From positions 4,358,001-4,422,000 of the forward strand of contig NC_089241.1 in assembly GCF_000512585.2 (NCBI RefSeq): DNA of 64,000 bases, in the 5' to 3' direction. A program made the translations under genes and the position numbers. The stretch comes from Kwoniella bestiolae CBS 10118 (taxonomy: Eukaryota; Basidiomycota; Tremellomycetes; Tremellales; Cryptococcaceae). The notes beneath the pieces are model-generated. The model was not told the origin of the DNA. It ran no database searches and was given only the letters and a program-made list of their open reading frames with translations. This document shows, piece by piece, positions 25,466 to 35,458 of the stretch (its first letter is position 1; each line of letters begins with the position of its first letter).

Positions 25466-25571
25466 CGCTGACACTCCACCCAAAACCCTAATGACATGCA
25501 TATAATGACACAACATACATGAAAAATTCCCTCTATATACCAACTACCCAATATCCTTTTATATCCTATTT

Positions 25572-27563
25572 TCAACCCGATTGAGATACTTTCCAGATCC
25601 ACCTTCTAAGCGATTCCCAAACCTGATCGACATCCACTTCTCTCCTAATATTCAAAACCTCATAATTATGTCCCATCTCCTTAGCCATATGTTCGAAATG
25701 ATAATTCCCAGCTACATTCTCAACCTGCAATTCCATGACCGTCCCATCTCCCGGAGGTAGGAACAACGATAATCCCAAAGCCCCTCCATGAGAAGAAACC
25801 AGTATCGTACTGTGCCCCACGAAATGTATTTGAGTTTCCAGGGCATGGACCGTAGGATCTATCATGGCGAATCTGACTGGTAGAGGATCTTGATCCGATA
25901 TCGTCTCAGGTGAAGTCAATGACCACGATTCAGGTATATCCTGTGCGTCCTGATATACACAACCTGTTGAACCGAATTCGCCGGATCCGAGGGAGTCTTT
26001 ACACATCTTCTCTAATTCCGTTCTAAACTTCTTGATCAATTCAGGTTCGTTGGTGATATGTCGTACGTCCCTCCAATTCGACCAGTCGTTGTGTTTCTGA
26101 GCATAGACATCTAACTTGGCTCTGGATAGCCATAATACATTGATGGGACGCCGTGGTCGATCAGATAGATGATGCGACTCGAGTAGATTGGCGGGAAGGG
26201 ATAATGACGGTGGGAGTAATCCAAATAAATGTCGATAGTAATGCGATGCCGCCCAGGTGATTGTCGAAGCGCATGAATACGAATTACCAACTCCCATTGC
26301 TGATAGGAGGGAAGCTCCTGCTCCGACGCTGTGTATGGCATTGGTGACTATGCGTTGCGGTTCTTCGTCAGTCAGAGCATCAACGTTCATGAATGAAGGA
26401 TTGACTCACGACATGTCCCCTCTGTCCAGGGATCCAGACTCAACCTTCTTGGTGCCCATGCTCCCATCCTGTCCCAGAGGGGAGTGAAATGGTTCGAATC
26501 CATTCCATACCCTTCTACAAAGACCAGCTGGACCCTCGATTCAATCAACGCAGGAGCAGTCTGCACAGCTACAAAGACAGAGACCAATGTCGTAATGAGA
26601 TCTTCAGCTACGTGAAAGCTGGGATTCCCAAGTCAGTCACTAGCCCAGCACCATACCATATCATTGGGAAGAAGAAGGAGGATTAAATCAAACTTACGGA
26701 TTCCACTGATCCTGTCTACCAATAATCAACAAAGTCCTTTCGATCCGTTCCTTACAACTCGCAACTTCATCCTCCAATTCCACCTTCTCCGAATCGGAAC
26801 CCAGGAACCTCTCCCTTCCCATCTCTACATTCAACTTTATCCCTTCCTCCGTTATCTCACATCCAGCAGCTCTGAACCGCCTCTCGGAATCCGGTATCGT
26901 CCTCAGATTCCTAGATATGCAGGGCGCAGCAGGATAAGGCCACCATTTACTGAAAGAATCTCTGTGCACCGTGGAGCAGAATATCGTCGTGCCTTCTACT
27001 TTCTCCTTGGGATCCCAATGAGGTGAGTGGGTATGACTACCATTCCTTATTTGAGAGGGTACGAATTGGTCGAGTGATCCCCCAGGAGGAACACAGTACC
27101 CCAACTGAGTAGAATGATAGGCATCTATCAGTTCCCTACTCAACTGTCCACTGCAGGTATCCAACCCTCTTGCTTTAACCTCTTTCTCCGCCAAATCCCA
27201 GAACGCCAGCATCGTCCTAAGGGGAAAGGAATCTCTGAAGAACGTTCCTGGTTGTCCGGCAGAGGGGTCCAACCGATCCAATACATCCTGAGCTGTTGCG
27301 GCTGCGGACGCATAGGTTTGGTCGTAATATGCGTTGGTATTCTTGGTAGCAAGTCTGGTATAGGATGAGTTGGGGAAGGCACCTATAATGACATAGTGGA
27401 ATATCACCAGTGTCCCACAGGCACCCAACACGTATTTAAGGATGAGGATAGGGGTGATTTGGTATTTCTGATGCCTTTGACGGTACGGTGGGCCAGGTAA
27501 AGGAGGGTAGGTCGGAGAAGAGGAGGAATCAGTGGGTAATGGTTCGTAGTTTGCTGATGACAT
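25572..27563 (-). CDS. Type II membrane glycosyltransferase, GT61/DUF563-like
   Basis: A short Pro/Ser-rich cytosolic tail (MSSANYEPLPTDSSSS) is followed by one transmembrane helix (LILKYVLGACGTLVIFHYV, about 27395-27450), giving a Golgi type II topology. The luminal part has scattered cysteines and N-glycosylation sites. A conserved C-terminal block, FVGHSTILVSSHGGALG (about 25775-25825), followed by LFLPPGDGTVMELQ, is the His-Gly-Ala style motif typical of GT61-type transferases. Exons join at about 26697 and 26637 (NPFHVAEDL), and another intron separates the part ending near 26390. GT61 includes xylosyl- and N-acetylglucosaminyltransferases; in capsule-forming tremellomycetes a role in glycan or capsule synthesis is plausible but only inferred. 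It is convergent with PTPA. Confidence 0.75.
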
Positions 27564-27902
27564 TGTGGATTGGGACGGATGAGCTGGGACGTTGGGTTAT
27601 ATCATTGTATGTTCTGAGTAAAAGTATGAATGAATTATGCAATGTAGATCAATTTCGAGTGTGAATGTGAGGAATGTTGAATCTGAAAATAGGCATAAAC
27701 AACAACATTACAAAATCCACCTCCATTCTCGGCATCTACGCATTTTGACTGCGACTGAACCTGATGATCTGATGAAGCAGACACAGAGACACATCTTATA
27801 CAAGAGCAAAGCTGGACTACAGACCATGCACCGCGGACAATCAAAGATGGAGGGATCGTTCATATTCGTTGCATTGCGTATGATGTTATCTATCATCACT
27901 AT
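27564..27902 (-). promoter_or_regulatory. Upstream region of the glycosyltransferase gene / 3' region of mS45
   Basis: 339 bp. It includes an AT-rich stretch with many short ORFs that I read as noise. No recognisable element was found. Confidence 0.35.
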
Positions 27903-29462
27903 TTACTGAGTAGTTGATTTATCCTTCTTAGCTTCTTTCCTTCTGTGCCTCTTCTCCCTCAACTTGGCACCTCTGTTAACCCCGCCAAATTCCTTGGAGA
28001 ACGAAGTATCTACGAAATGAATACCACCGATAGTGACACCTTCAACCTGGTCCTTCTTCACCTGCAATTCCTTCGCCTTGGTAGCGTCCTTCTCCTTCTT
28101 CCCTGCAGCCTGTTCTGTAACGGGAGTAGGGAACAGAGTAGCAGTCATGACCTCCCTCTTTAAAACTTCATGAACAACACCATGATGAGCTGGATCTTGC
28201 TTCAGCTCTTCCTCCTTCTGCTCCAGGACCCTTCTATCCTCGAGGTTCTGCTCTTCATCTCTGAATTCCCAAGCGGTTCTTTCTACACCCTTCGAGGCAT
28301 TCTCCCTCGTTCGACTGCCGAATGAACCTTCTTGTCCTACACCAGAGTCCCATCTTTGTTCTTCCAGCCTCTCAGCACTTGTACTTGGATGGGAATCATG
28401 AGCCTGATCGATTTGTCGTGCACGAGCAGCATCATGTTCTTTCGTCGAAGGGTTGATAGGTGTCTGTACGCCCAATAAGGGTTCCATACCTTGCTGGAAA
28501 GCGGTCTGTAATGGAAGAGACTGTAGTCAAGTCAGCATTGAGACCTCGATCATCACGTTCAAGACCAAGTATGCAGAAGTGAAGGTATCAGAAAGCCATG
28601 CATGGTTTATAACCATAGTTTTACTGTGAAGTCTTAAAGACTAATCAAAATGATCATCATTGTAGGGATAATTGAATGTGGGACAAGGGTGGGGATGAAG
28701 TAAAACGAGAAACAGAGTATGGAAGAATAGTCAACTCACCTGTTTGATTGAAGCAAGAGCAAGTCGACAAGATGGACAAGTCAGCTTTGTTTCCTCTTTC
28801 AAAACAGATATAGCAGATGAGGTCGAGCAGTTTCAGAAAGTGAAGAAATATAATAATAACCATGGTTTATGTCTTCAGAACGAAGGTTATGTCATATTTT
28901 GTTTCATCCGAGTAGGGTGGGTAAGGTAGAGTGTTGGTTTTATGATAAAGTGACAATCGGATTGGATTGGAAGGCGACACTCACTCTTCGCTTAAACTCC
29001 TCTTCGATATCTTTGAGCTTTCGAATAGCTTCCACTCTGGCTTTACTGATATTATGCTTCTCAGCTAGCTCGGCCACTTTTCGTCCTCTTCGCAGTTCCG
29101 CATAGACTTGATTCTGCGTCCAATCGGAGAGAGGTGGAGGAGGTCGGAAAGTTGGATTACTGCTGTATGGCTAAGTTACGCATGGTCAGCTCTAGTAACT
29201 ATATGATCAGTCAATATAGCTGACTCACCACCTTCTCGCCCAGCCATTTTGCTTTCTGACCCTTGACAGGATCACGATATTGTGATCCCTCGGATTTCAA
29301 CCAATCGGCAAAGAAGATATTACTGGATACCTTTCTGGGAGGTTGTCGTTCCTCCCCTGCAGCTGTGGAAGCATGTCTTCGGGCGATGGAGCGTCGACAT
29401 GTGTTTGATACGGCTTGGAACGGGATCCTTGAAGGACCAGCTACGGAGGTGGTGAATGGCAT
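27903..29462 (-). CDS. Mitochondrial small ribosomal subunit protein mS45 (Bot1-like)
   Basis: Matches the Bot1/'eukaryotic mitochondrial regulator' family of mitoribosomal proteins. The start MPFTTSVAGPSRIPF has a basic presequence (CRRSIARRHASTA). It is followed by NIFFADWLKSEGSQYRDP (about 29265-29320), a join at about 29170-29229 giving WLGEKVPYSSNP, and then TFRPPPPLSDWTQNQVY. The helical part KARVEAIRKLKDIEEEFKRR ends at 28981. The 3' exon starts near 28509 with TAFQQGMEPLLGVQTP and ends with a Lys-rich tail (KLREKRHRRKEAKK). The 28510-28980 interval may be one long intron, or may contain a further small exon near 28741-28795; this is not settled. It is head-to-head with uS8m, another mitochondrial ribosomal protein gene. 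Confidence 0.78.
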
Positions 29463-29959
29463 GATTGAGAAATTGTCGATGATGGAATAGATTGGATGGG
29501 AAGAGGAGTGAGTCGAAGAGAATAAATTTCGGAAATGCAGAATGCAGAATGCAGATTCAGATGCAGTGGATGATTTGTTGGGTCTGTGCAATACGGAGTT
29601 ATACGGCATTTGCATTCACACAAAGTGACAGTCTGGGCATGTGGCATGCTTCACTCACACGGGGATTGAAGCGATCTCCGGAATCCCGAAGTAGTCAAAA
29701 GCTCAGCTGGAAAAAGTCGAAAGATGAGGGAGATGTCGAAGAAGAAACGTAATAACATCAAAACAGCATCTCCATCAAAAGATCACTCAAACACCTATAC
29801 AGCGAGCAAACCAATAGCAACACATCCCCCAAGCCTCAGCTGCTTATCCCAATCCGAACAAGACACATCCCCCTCCGGCTTTGGCCAAAATCACCAGTTA
29901 TTCACACTATTCCTCATCTCATCATCCTCAACACTCCATAACCCCATAACCCCATCATA
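29463..29959. promoter_or_regulatory. Divergent promoter of two mitoribosomal protein genes
   Basis: 497 bp separate the mS45 and uS8m starts. It includes three tandem GAATGCA-type units near 29535-29558. A shared promoter would allow co-expression of two subunits of the same complex; this is inferred from the layout. Confidence 0.45.
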
Positions 29960-30463
29960 ATGACCACCCGATCCCTCGGCCCCCTCCCCGCAAACCTCTG
30001 CGCCCACCTGCAAAACACCTCCCGAGGCTTCCAGTCCAAAACCTCCGTTCCCTTCTCCACCTCCTCCCTGGCCATCTCATCCATCCTCCTTCGATCAGGA
30101 CTGATATCCAACGTATCTCTCGGATCACCCGCAGGACCCGATCCGAGCTCCTTCCAAACATTACCCATACCAGCTAGGAAGTTGTGGATAGGGTTGAAAC
30201 ACCGTAATGGACAGCCGGTCTTACGTAGAATGGGGTTGGTTTCCAAACCCTCTTTCAGAGTTGTAGTTGGGCGGGACGAGTTGGGGAGGTTGTTAGTTGG
30301 GAAAAGAGCACGGAACGTAGCTGGAGTAGGGATGGGGGAGATATTGATAGTTAGGACGGAGGAGGATGCGAAGAGCGGTAGGACTGGGACGAATAGGTAT
30401 TTGGAGGGGTGGGAAGCTTGGAGAGCTGGATTAGGGGGTGAAGTCATATGTAGAGTAGGGTAG
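29960..30463 (+). CDS. MRPS8: Mitochondrial ribosomal protein uS8m
   Basis: An uninterrupted 167-codon ORF. Nearly the whole length aligns by eye with bacterial S8: SILLRSGLISNVSLGS at the N-terminal third, LWIGLKHRNGQPVLRRM in the middle, and the C-terminal signature GLGGEVICRVG, as in S8 proteins that end GGEVLCYV. No long presequence is added, which is usual for this protein in fungi. It binds the central domain of the mitochondrial small-subunit rRNA. No intron is evident, unusual for this window. The antisense strand also has a long ORF (201 codons) without family character. Confidence 0.88.
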   Translation: MTTRSLGPLPANLCAHLQNTSRGFQSKTSVPFSTSSLAISSILLRSGLISNVSLGSPAGPDPSSFQTLPIPARKLWIGLKHRNGQPVLRRMGLVSKPSFRVVVGRDELGRLLVGKRARNVAGVGMGEILIVRTEEDAKSGRTGTNRYLEGWEAWRAGLGGEVICRVG

Positions 30464-30710
30464 GTGTAGGTTGAAGGTTTTGGGGGGTTTAGCAGGTTTG
30501 AAAGAGCAACAACGACCATGGCACGATATCATAGATACCCTGTATGAAGATTATACTAATCATATGATGTGATGCGTGGTATATATGTATGCTACAGAGC
30601 TACAAGCACGATTAACTACTGTACTGTATTATAGATCTACCTTTAAACCTCCTCTCCATTGGCTATATTTCTACACTTGGGTCGTTTATATGATCCACAC
30701 CCTTGCCTCT

Positions 30711-33371
30711 CTACTTTGTCTTCATGGCGGCCCGCTCCAAAGCAGCCGCTTGCACCTTTATCTCTTCCAATCGGTTGAGATGCGCCATCATGTTATCCCG
30801 AGCCAATCCCGCTCTTTCCTGATCTCCTTCCTGTCGATAGTACTCTGCAGATCCCGTCAGTAACAAATCCATCGCTTCTTGAAAATCGTTCACCTACCTT
30901 TTAGGCGATAAGCAAACCACAGACCCAGGAGTACCTGCCCAACACCATCCGCCCGATCTTTCCCACCCATAAGCTTCGCAACTTCCTTCCCCGCCTCTAA
31001 CTGCCTGTACATCCTGTCTCTTCCTCCATAATGATGTGTACTGGTCGTAAAGGCGAAGATGAGTAGTCGAAGGATATTGTTATTTGACTGTACGCTGATC
31101 TCATAGGCGTTCGAGAGTTGTTTCTTCGAGTTGACCACGTTCTCGTCAATAAGACTAGCCAACAGGTGACCAGCACCATTGAACATCGCGCTGGTGCTGC
31201 TCTTGCATTTCTCGGCCAGCGAATGAACCTTGTCTCGTCTTTCGGGGTGTTCAGGCAGTCCGCTGAGAAGACCTTGACTTCCCATAATTCCTATATCGGC
31301 GATCAGACCGAACTCGCTACCTTGGTTGATGAGCCTTCGACAAGCATCGTAGTATTTTGTAGCGACAGCGTCGATCCCGACAAGCATTGAGTACTGAGCA
31401 AAGAGGAGGCATAGGTGAGGTGCAAATAAGGGGAAAAGGTCGTGAGTGCGAAGGTGATCGATAATTTCCAACAGAAGCTGCTCGAGGTCAGCTGAATCCA
31501 ACACTGATGTGAACTCACCCTATAGCTTGCCTCGAATTCGCTTCGGAACATCAAAGCTGTAACATTTTCAACCATCATCTCGGCTCTGATGATCATGACC
31601 TCTTTTTGCTGGATTTGAGTATGTGCGATACCATGCGGCAAGGAAACTATAATCACATTAGCAGAAGTCCATGCCAAATGGTTGGATTCTCACATCCAGA
31701 ATCCCACATATCATCAGCTCGTACCACACCTTCATACTCTCTCAGCGCTTTGGTATGTAAGATGTTTTTGCAAGTAGAATTTGATCCAGTGAAATCTCGT
31801 CTGCTGACAACGGTGGTGAGGTAGGTGAGCATATAGAGGATATTCGGCGGTGTCATTTGTACTTGTAAGGGTTGATCCCCAGGGACGTTGAGCTGTAATT
31901 ATCAGCCTAAAATCTATGCTGGTTTCACTCACCATCATGACACCTCCATTCGCACGCAGGATATTGAATATGCCATTCTCGGCAGTCTCATCCATCAACG
32001 CGTAGATCTGCTTGAGACAGGCCCTTGCATTATTATCGTTTCCTATACGACCTTCCCATAAAGCTCGCAGGATCATATAGTGAATGATCAACGAAGCTCG
32101 CCATGTGCGGTCATCGCCCTGTCCGGAGAGCTGTATATTCTGGGACAGGTCGTCGATAGACCCTATCACGGACGATAACGCAGAAAGGGTTTGGGAAGCC
32201 AATTCCCAGCGACGGTATACGAAGACGAAGCGAGCTTTGGTGAACGCGGTGAGCTGGACTATCTGCATATGACTTTTCGCATATGCTTCGGCCTGCAAAG
32301 TCATAATTCAGCTGTTATACAGATAGCTAGGGACTTAGAACTTACCATCAATTCGTCACAAACACTCAGGAACTCTGGTGATCCATTTTGTCCTACAAAC
32401 TCGAGGTACAACAGGTGGAGGGCGTAGCGATGTGAAGTTTGATTTCTGCAATTGAAGTCAGTAGGGTGATCAGTCAGAGAACACAGACACCTACCTGTTG
32501 TTGTTGAGAGCTTGCTGGACCATTCGTTTACCGAGGTTGGTTTTGTTCTATTATCATTTGGTCAGCTCGTTGGCCTTGGTGGAGATGAATGAATGACCTT
32601 ACTTACCTGAATGAAAGCCAGGCGTATATTCAGCAGTTCCAGCTGAAATCTCATCGACAGGAAGGATGTTTGCCTCTGCGAGATAGAGTACTGAACAAGA
32701 CGTCAGTCAAAGCTCCCAGAAGAGTATGTATATCCAATTAAACTTACAGATTGCCCAACAACATCTTGAATATCTCCAATCAATCTGGGTAGATCCACTC
32801 TCTGTTTCTTTTCGCTTTTCTTCCCCTTTCCAGTAGAGGGTCCCGCACATGCGTTGTGTACCTTCAGTCCTACAATTCCAAATTCCAGTCCGAACGCTAC
32901 TCTCTCCCTTTCCGACAGATCGGGGTATGCCAGCCCTGCTCGGAGGAAGTCGAGCGCTACCAGCTGTAAATCGAGAGCTTTGGCAGCCGCGTTGTGATCA
33001 TGTATGAACGGCTGAGTGGAGCGAGAGTTGTAGAGTGGAGCTAGAGGTATACCTGGTACTGGAGCAGCTGAAATCGAAGGGTGGACAAAGGCTTGTTGGA
33101 GGTGCTGATGGGATGCGCGATGTGCTGAGAGGGCAAAGTGATATAGAAGTGCCGTGTCTGGTACTGTCGTTAGGAGTGGGGCAGGATATGGAGGTGCTGT
33201 AGATGCTTGATAGAGCTCTGGGGATAGCTTGCGCCTTTTCATATCATTGCTTCTGACATCATTGGGGTTTAGCAGTGTTGGAGTCGAATGAGGAATGGGA
33301 TTGTGAGTTGAGTGATGAGATGAGCTCGAAGTTTGGGCAGGATATGGGTATCCGCCCGACGAGCCATTCAT
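30711..33371 (-). CDS. SCC4: MAU2/Scc4-like cohesin loading factor
   Basis: A multi-exon, helical, TPR-like protein that fits the cohesin loading factor family (Mau2/Scc4), which with Scc2 loads cohesin on chromatin. The start chosen is the ATG at 33371 (MNGSSGGYPYP); the frame is open further upstream but has no ATG. The N-terminus is disordered and has a KRRKL basic patch. Helical repeats follow: DTALLYHFALSAHRASHQH (near 33150), RFQLELLNIRLAFIQ (32610-32660), LTAFTKARFVFVYRRWELA (near 32230), ILRALWEGRIGNDNNARACL (near 32050), and MTPPNILYMLTYLTTVV (near 31830). The protein ends AALERAAMKTK. At least eight introns are present. Other TPR scaffolds cannot be fully excluded. It is divergent from SHO1. 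Confidence 0.6.
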
Positions 33372-33863
33372 GGTGTGATCACCTTGTGAAGGGGGATGAA
33401 GGGTACTGCGGGTGCTGAAGGAGTGTTGGTAGTTTTGTTTGATGAGGTCTCGTTCAAGAAGTGATGTATCGAAATCTCGAAATCCTCTCTCTCTCTTTGG
33501 CAAGTTATCGCAACTTGTCAACAAAGAAACGCGTCAATTGTCGATTGGTAATGGGATTACAACTCATTTTGTATTTTGTGGTTTCATTTATTAGAAATGT
33601 GTTGTAATGTACCTCATCTTACCGAATAGGTCCCGTGTCTAGCAGTAGTATGATTTTTTCAGGTTGAATGATGTTAGTACTGATGTTGCTTGTTTTGTCG
33701 ATTTCTACTTTCTCATCCCGTCATTCTATCCTATACACATCGCATTCAACAGCTACATCGACACCCCAGACAATACTCACCGTCAGCCATCAGCTCTACA
33801 AACTACGCTCAGTCTTCTTCCGTTCTTACGAATAAAGCGAAGTAAATCATCGATACATACGCA
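33372..33863. promoter_or_regulatory. Divergent MAU2-like/SHO1 promoter
   Basis: 492 bp between divergent starts. It contains a short CT run near 33485-33497 on the MAU2 side and an AT-rich centre near 33580-33660. No clear factor sites were seen. Confidence 0.4.
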
Positions 33864-35130
33864 ATGTTCGACCACGGCTTTGATCCGGGCTATGTCTTCA
33901 GACATCCAGTGTTCCTGGTCACCTTCATCATTGCCATCCCAGCTTGGATCATCGCTTTCGCATCTCAAGCTGCAGCAGAGGCAAAGTACTGTGAGTCTAT
34001 CTATTATCAACGTATAGATGAGAGGCTGATTCTTGCATGTCACAGCCTCTGCTGATGGGAGGACACCCGTGGTGAATACATTATGGTTTAATATATGGCT
34101 TCAACTGTGAGTCTCCCTTGCCCCATGACCAGTCAAAGGGGTGTATGCTGATAATCTCGTAGAGCCGTGATAATACATCTATTGTAGGTCAAAACCCATC
34201 TCGAACATAGCTAACAATGAAGCCTCGCCCTCGCATCCGACTCATTAGCAGTGCATCGATTCCAACTCGCAGTCGTCTTGGCAATCGCCACCGTCTTTGC
34301 CGTACACGGTGTAGAGTTCATCTTTCAACCTCAAGGCGCACTCATCGCAGTGGGAGTAGGATGGCTATTACTAATCATGGTTGATGTGTGTCACCCCTTC
34401 TCTTGCTTCCTTTTTCCAAAATACATTATCGCTGACAATGGATATGCACGCTAGCTCGTGTGGATCATCTACCTAACCTCAGAGGAAGAATCCTTCTTCT
34501 ACAACCTATTGAATTCAGGGGGTACCGGCGGCCTATCTGGACCGGACCGTCGAATGCGCTCGGCACCCATCGCTCATAGAGACTCGGTATCTGGATTCGG
34601 CAATGGTGGTGGTGAGATGGGTATCGGAGGTGGAATGGGAGTCAACAATAACATGTCAAGAGGGATTTCGTCGCATAGTATCGGTGGTGGGTATCCCGTA
34701 GGAGGAGTGGGAGGTACAGGAGGATACGCTCCGGCAGCTACGGAAGGGACACCCCAGAAGGCTTCATCGGCAAGACATGATTATGCCAGTCCTGGGAATG
34801 AGGAACCAGAATATAAACATCGTGCAAAGTGAGCTCAACCACTCTCTCTTATGTATAAGACGAGCAGAGCTGATACATCCCACTACGTGTGACAGAGCAA
34901 TGTACGCATACTCTGCTTCAGCTGATGATCCCAACGAAGTATCTTTTGCCAAAGGGGATATCCTTGAGGTACTGGATAACACGGGTAAATGGTTCCAGGT
35001 TAGAACACCCACGGGTGCTACGGGTGTAAGTCGTGGTATTGTGTGATCCAAGAGATCAAAGGGAGGATGTGCGCTAAATATAATGGTCTACATACAGATC
35101 GCTCCCTCCAATTATCTCACTTTACTCTGA
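33864..35130 (+). CDS. SHO1: SHO1 osmosensor (four TM + SH3)
   Basis: Sho1 is a plasma-membrane adaptor of the HOG osmotic-stress MAPK pathway. It has four predicted transmembrane segments: FLVTFIIAIPAWIIAFASQ (33912-33970), LWFNIWLQLAVIIH, FQLAVVLAIATVFAVHGVEF (34260-34320) and IAVGVGWLLLIMVD. A Gly-rich linker (GIGGGMGVNNNMSRG) precedes a C-terminal SH3 domain: AMYAYSASADDPNEVSFAKG (34900-34960), then DILEVLDNTGKWFQVR and ATGIAPSNYLTLL, with the ALYPY-type and SNY signatures. TM2 is completed by a 21-nt exon (34163-34183, AVIIHLF context). The last intron sits inside the SH3 domain (about 35025-35098). The SH3 domain would bind a proline motif in Pbs2. Confidence 0.93.
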
Positions 35131-35458
35131 GCCATTCCCACCACCTCATCCCCTCACTTATAACCTACCCATAAGCCCATACCCCACGAAACGAAAGAAC
35201 CAACGAACCGAACGCAGCGAACAGCATACTATACGATATCCACATCTCTTACTTCCATTGATACTACTCTCTTGCTTGATCGGGGACTATCAAGTGATTC
35301 ATATGCACATATCCAGTTCTTACGTACCATGCAACATATAATGTGAACTGGGACCGTTCAAGCGGTTCTAAATGTCTGTGCATAAGCATCCGTTACTTCA
35401 TACTTAATGACATGAAAGCAATCTCTATAATACGAAAGTTTCTTATTCGCGGCTACTC
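35131..35458. other. Convergent SHO1/COG8 3' region
   Basis: 328 bp between two stop codons, AT-rich towards 35440, with no gene or element that I can support. It probably holds both 3' UTRs. Confidence 0.4.

Noticed and set aside
26487..26502. GGTTCGAATCC resembling a tRNA T-loop
   Set aside because: It lies inside the glycosyltransferase coding frame and no acceptor, D or anticodon stems surround it.
29914..30519. 201-codon minus-strand ORF antisense to uS8m
   Set aside because: It has no family character, while the plus strand encodes a clear S8 protein; long antisense frames are a by-product of codon bias.
33372..33524. Upstream extension of the MAU2-like frame (to 33524)
   Set aside because: The frame is open but contains no ATG before 33371; the apparent start is TTG.
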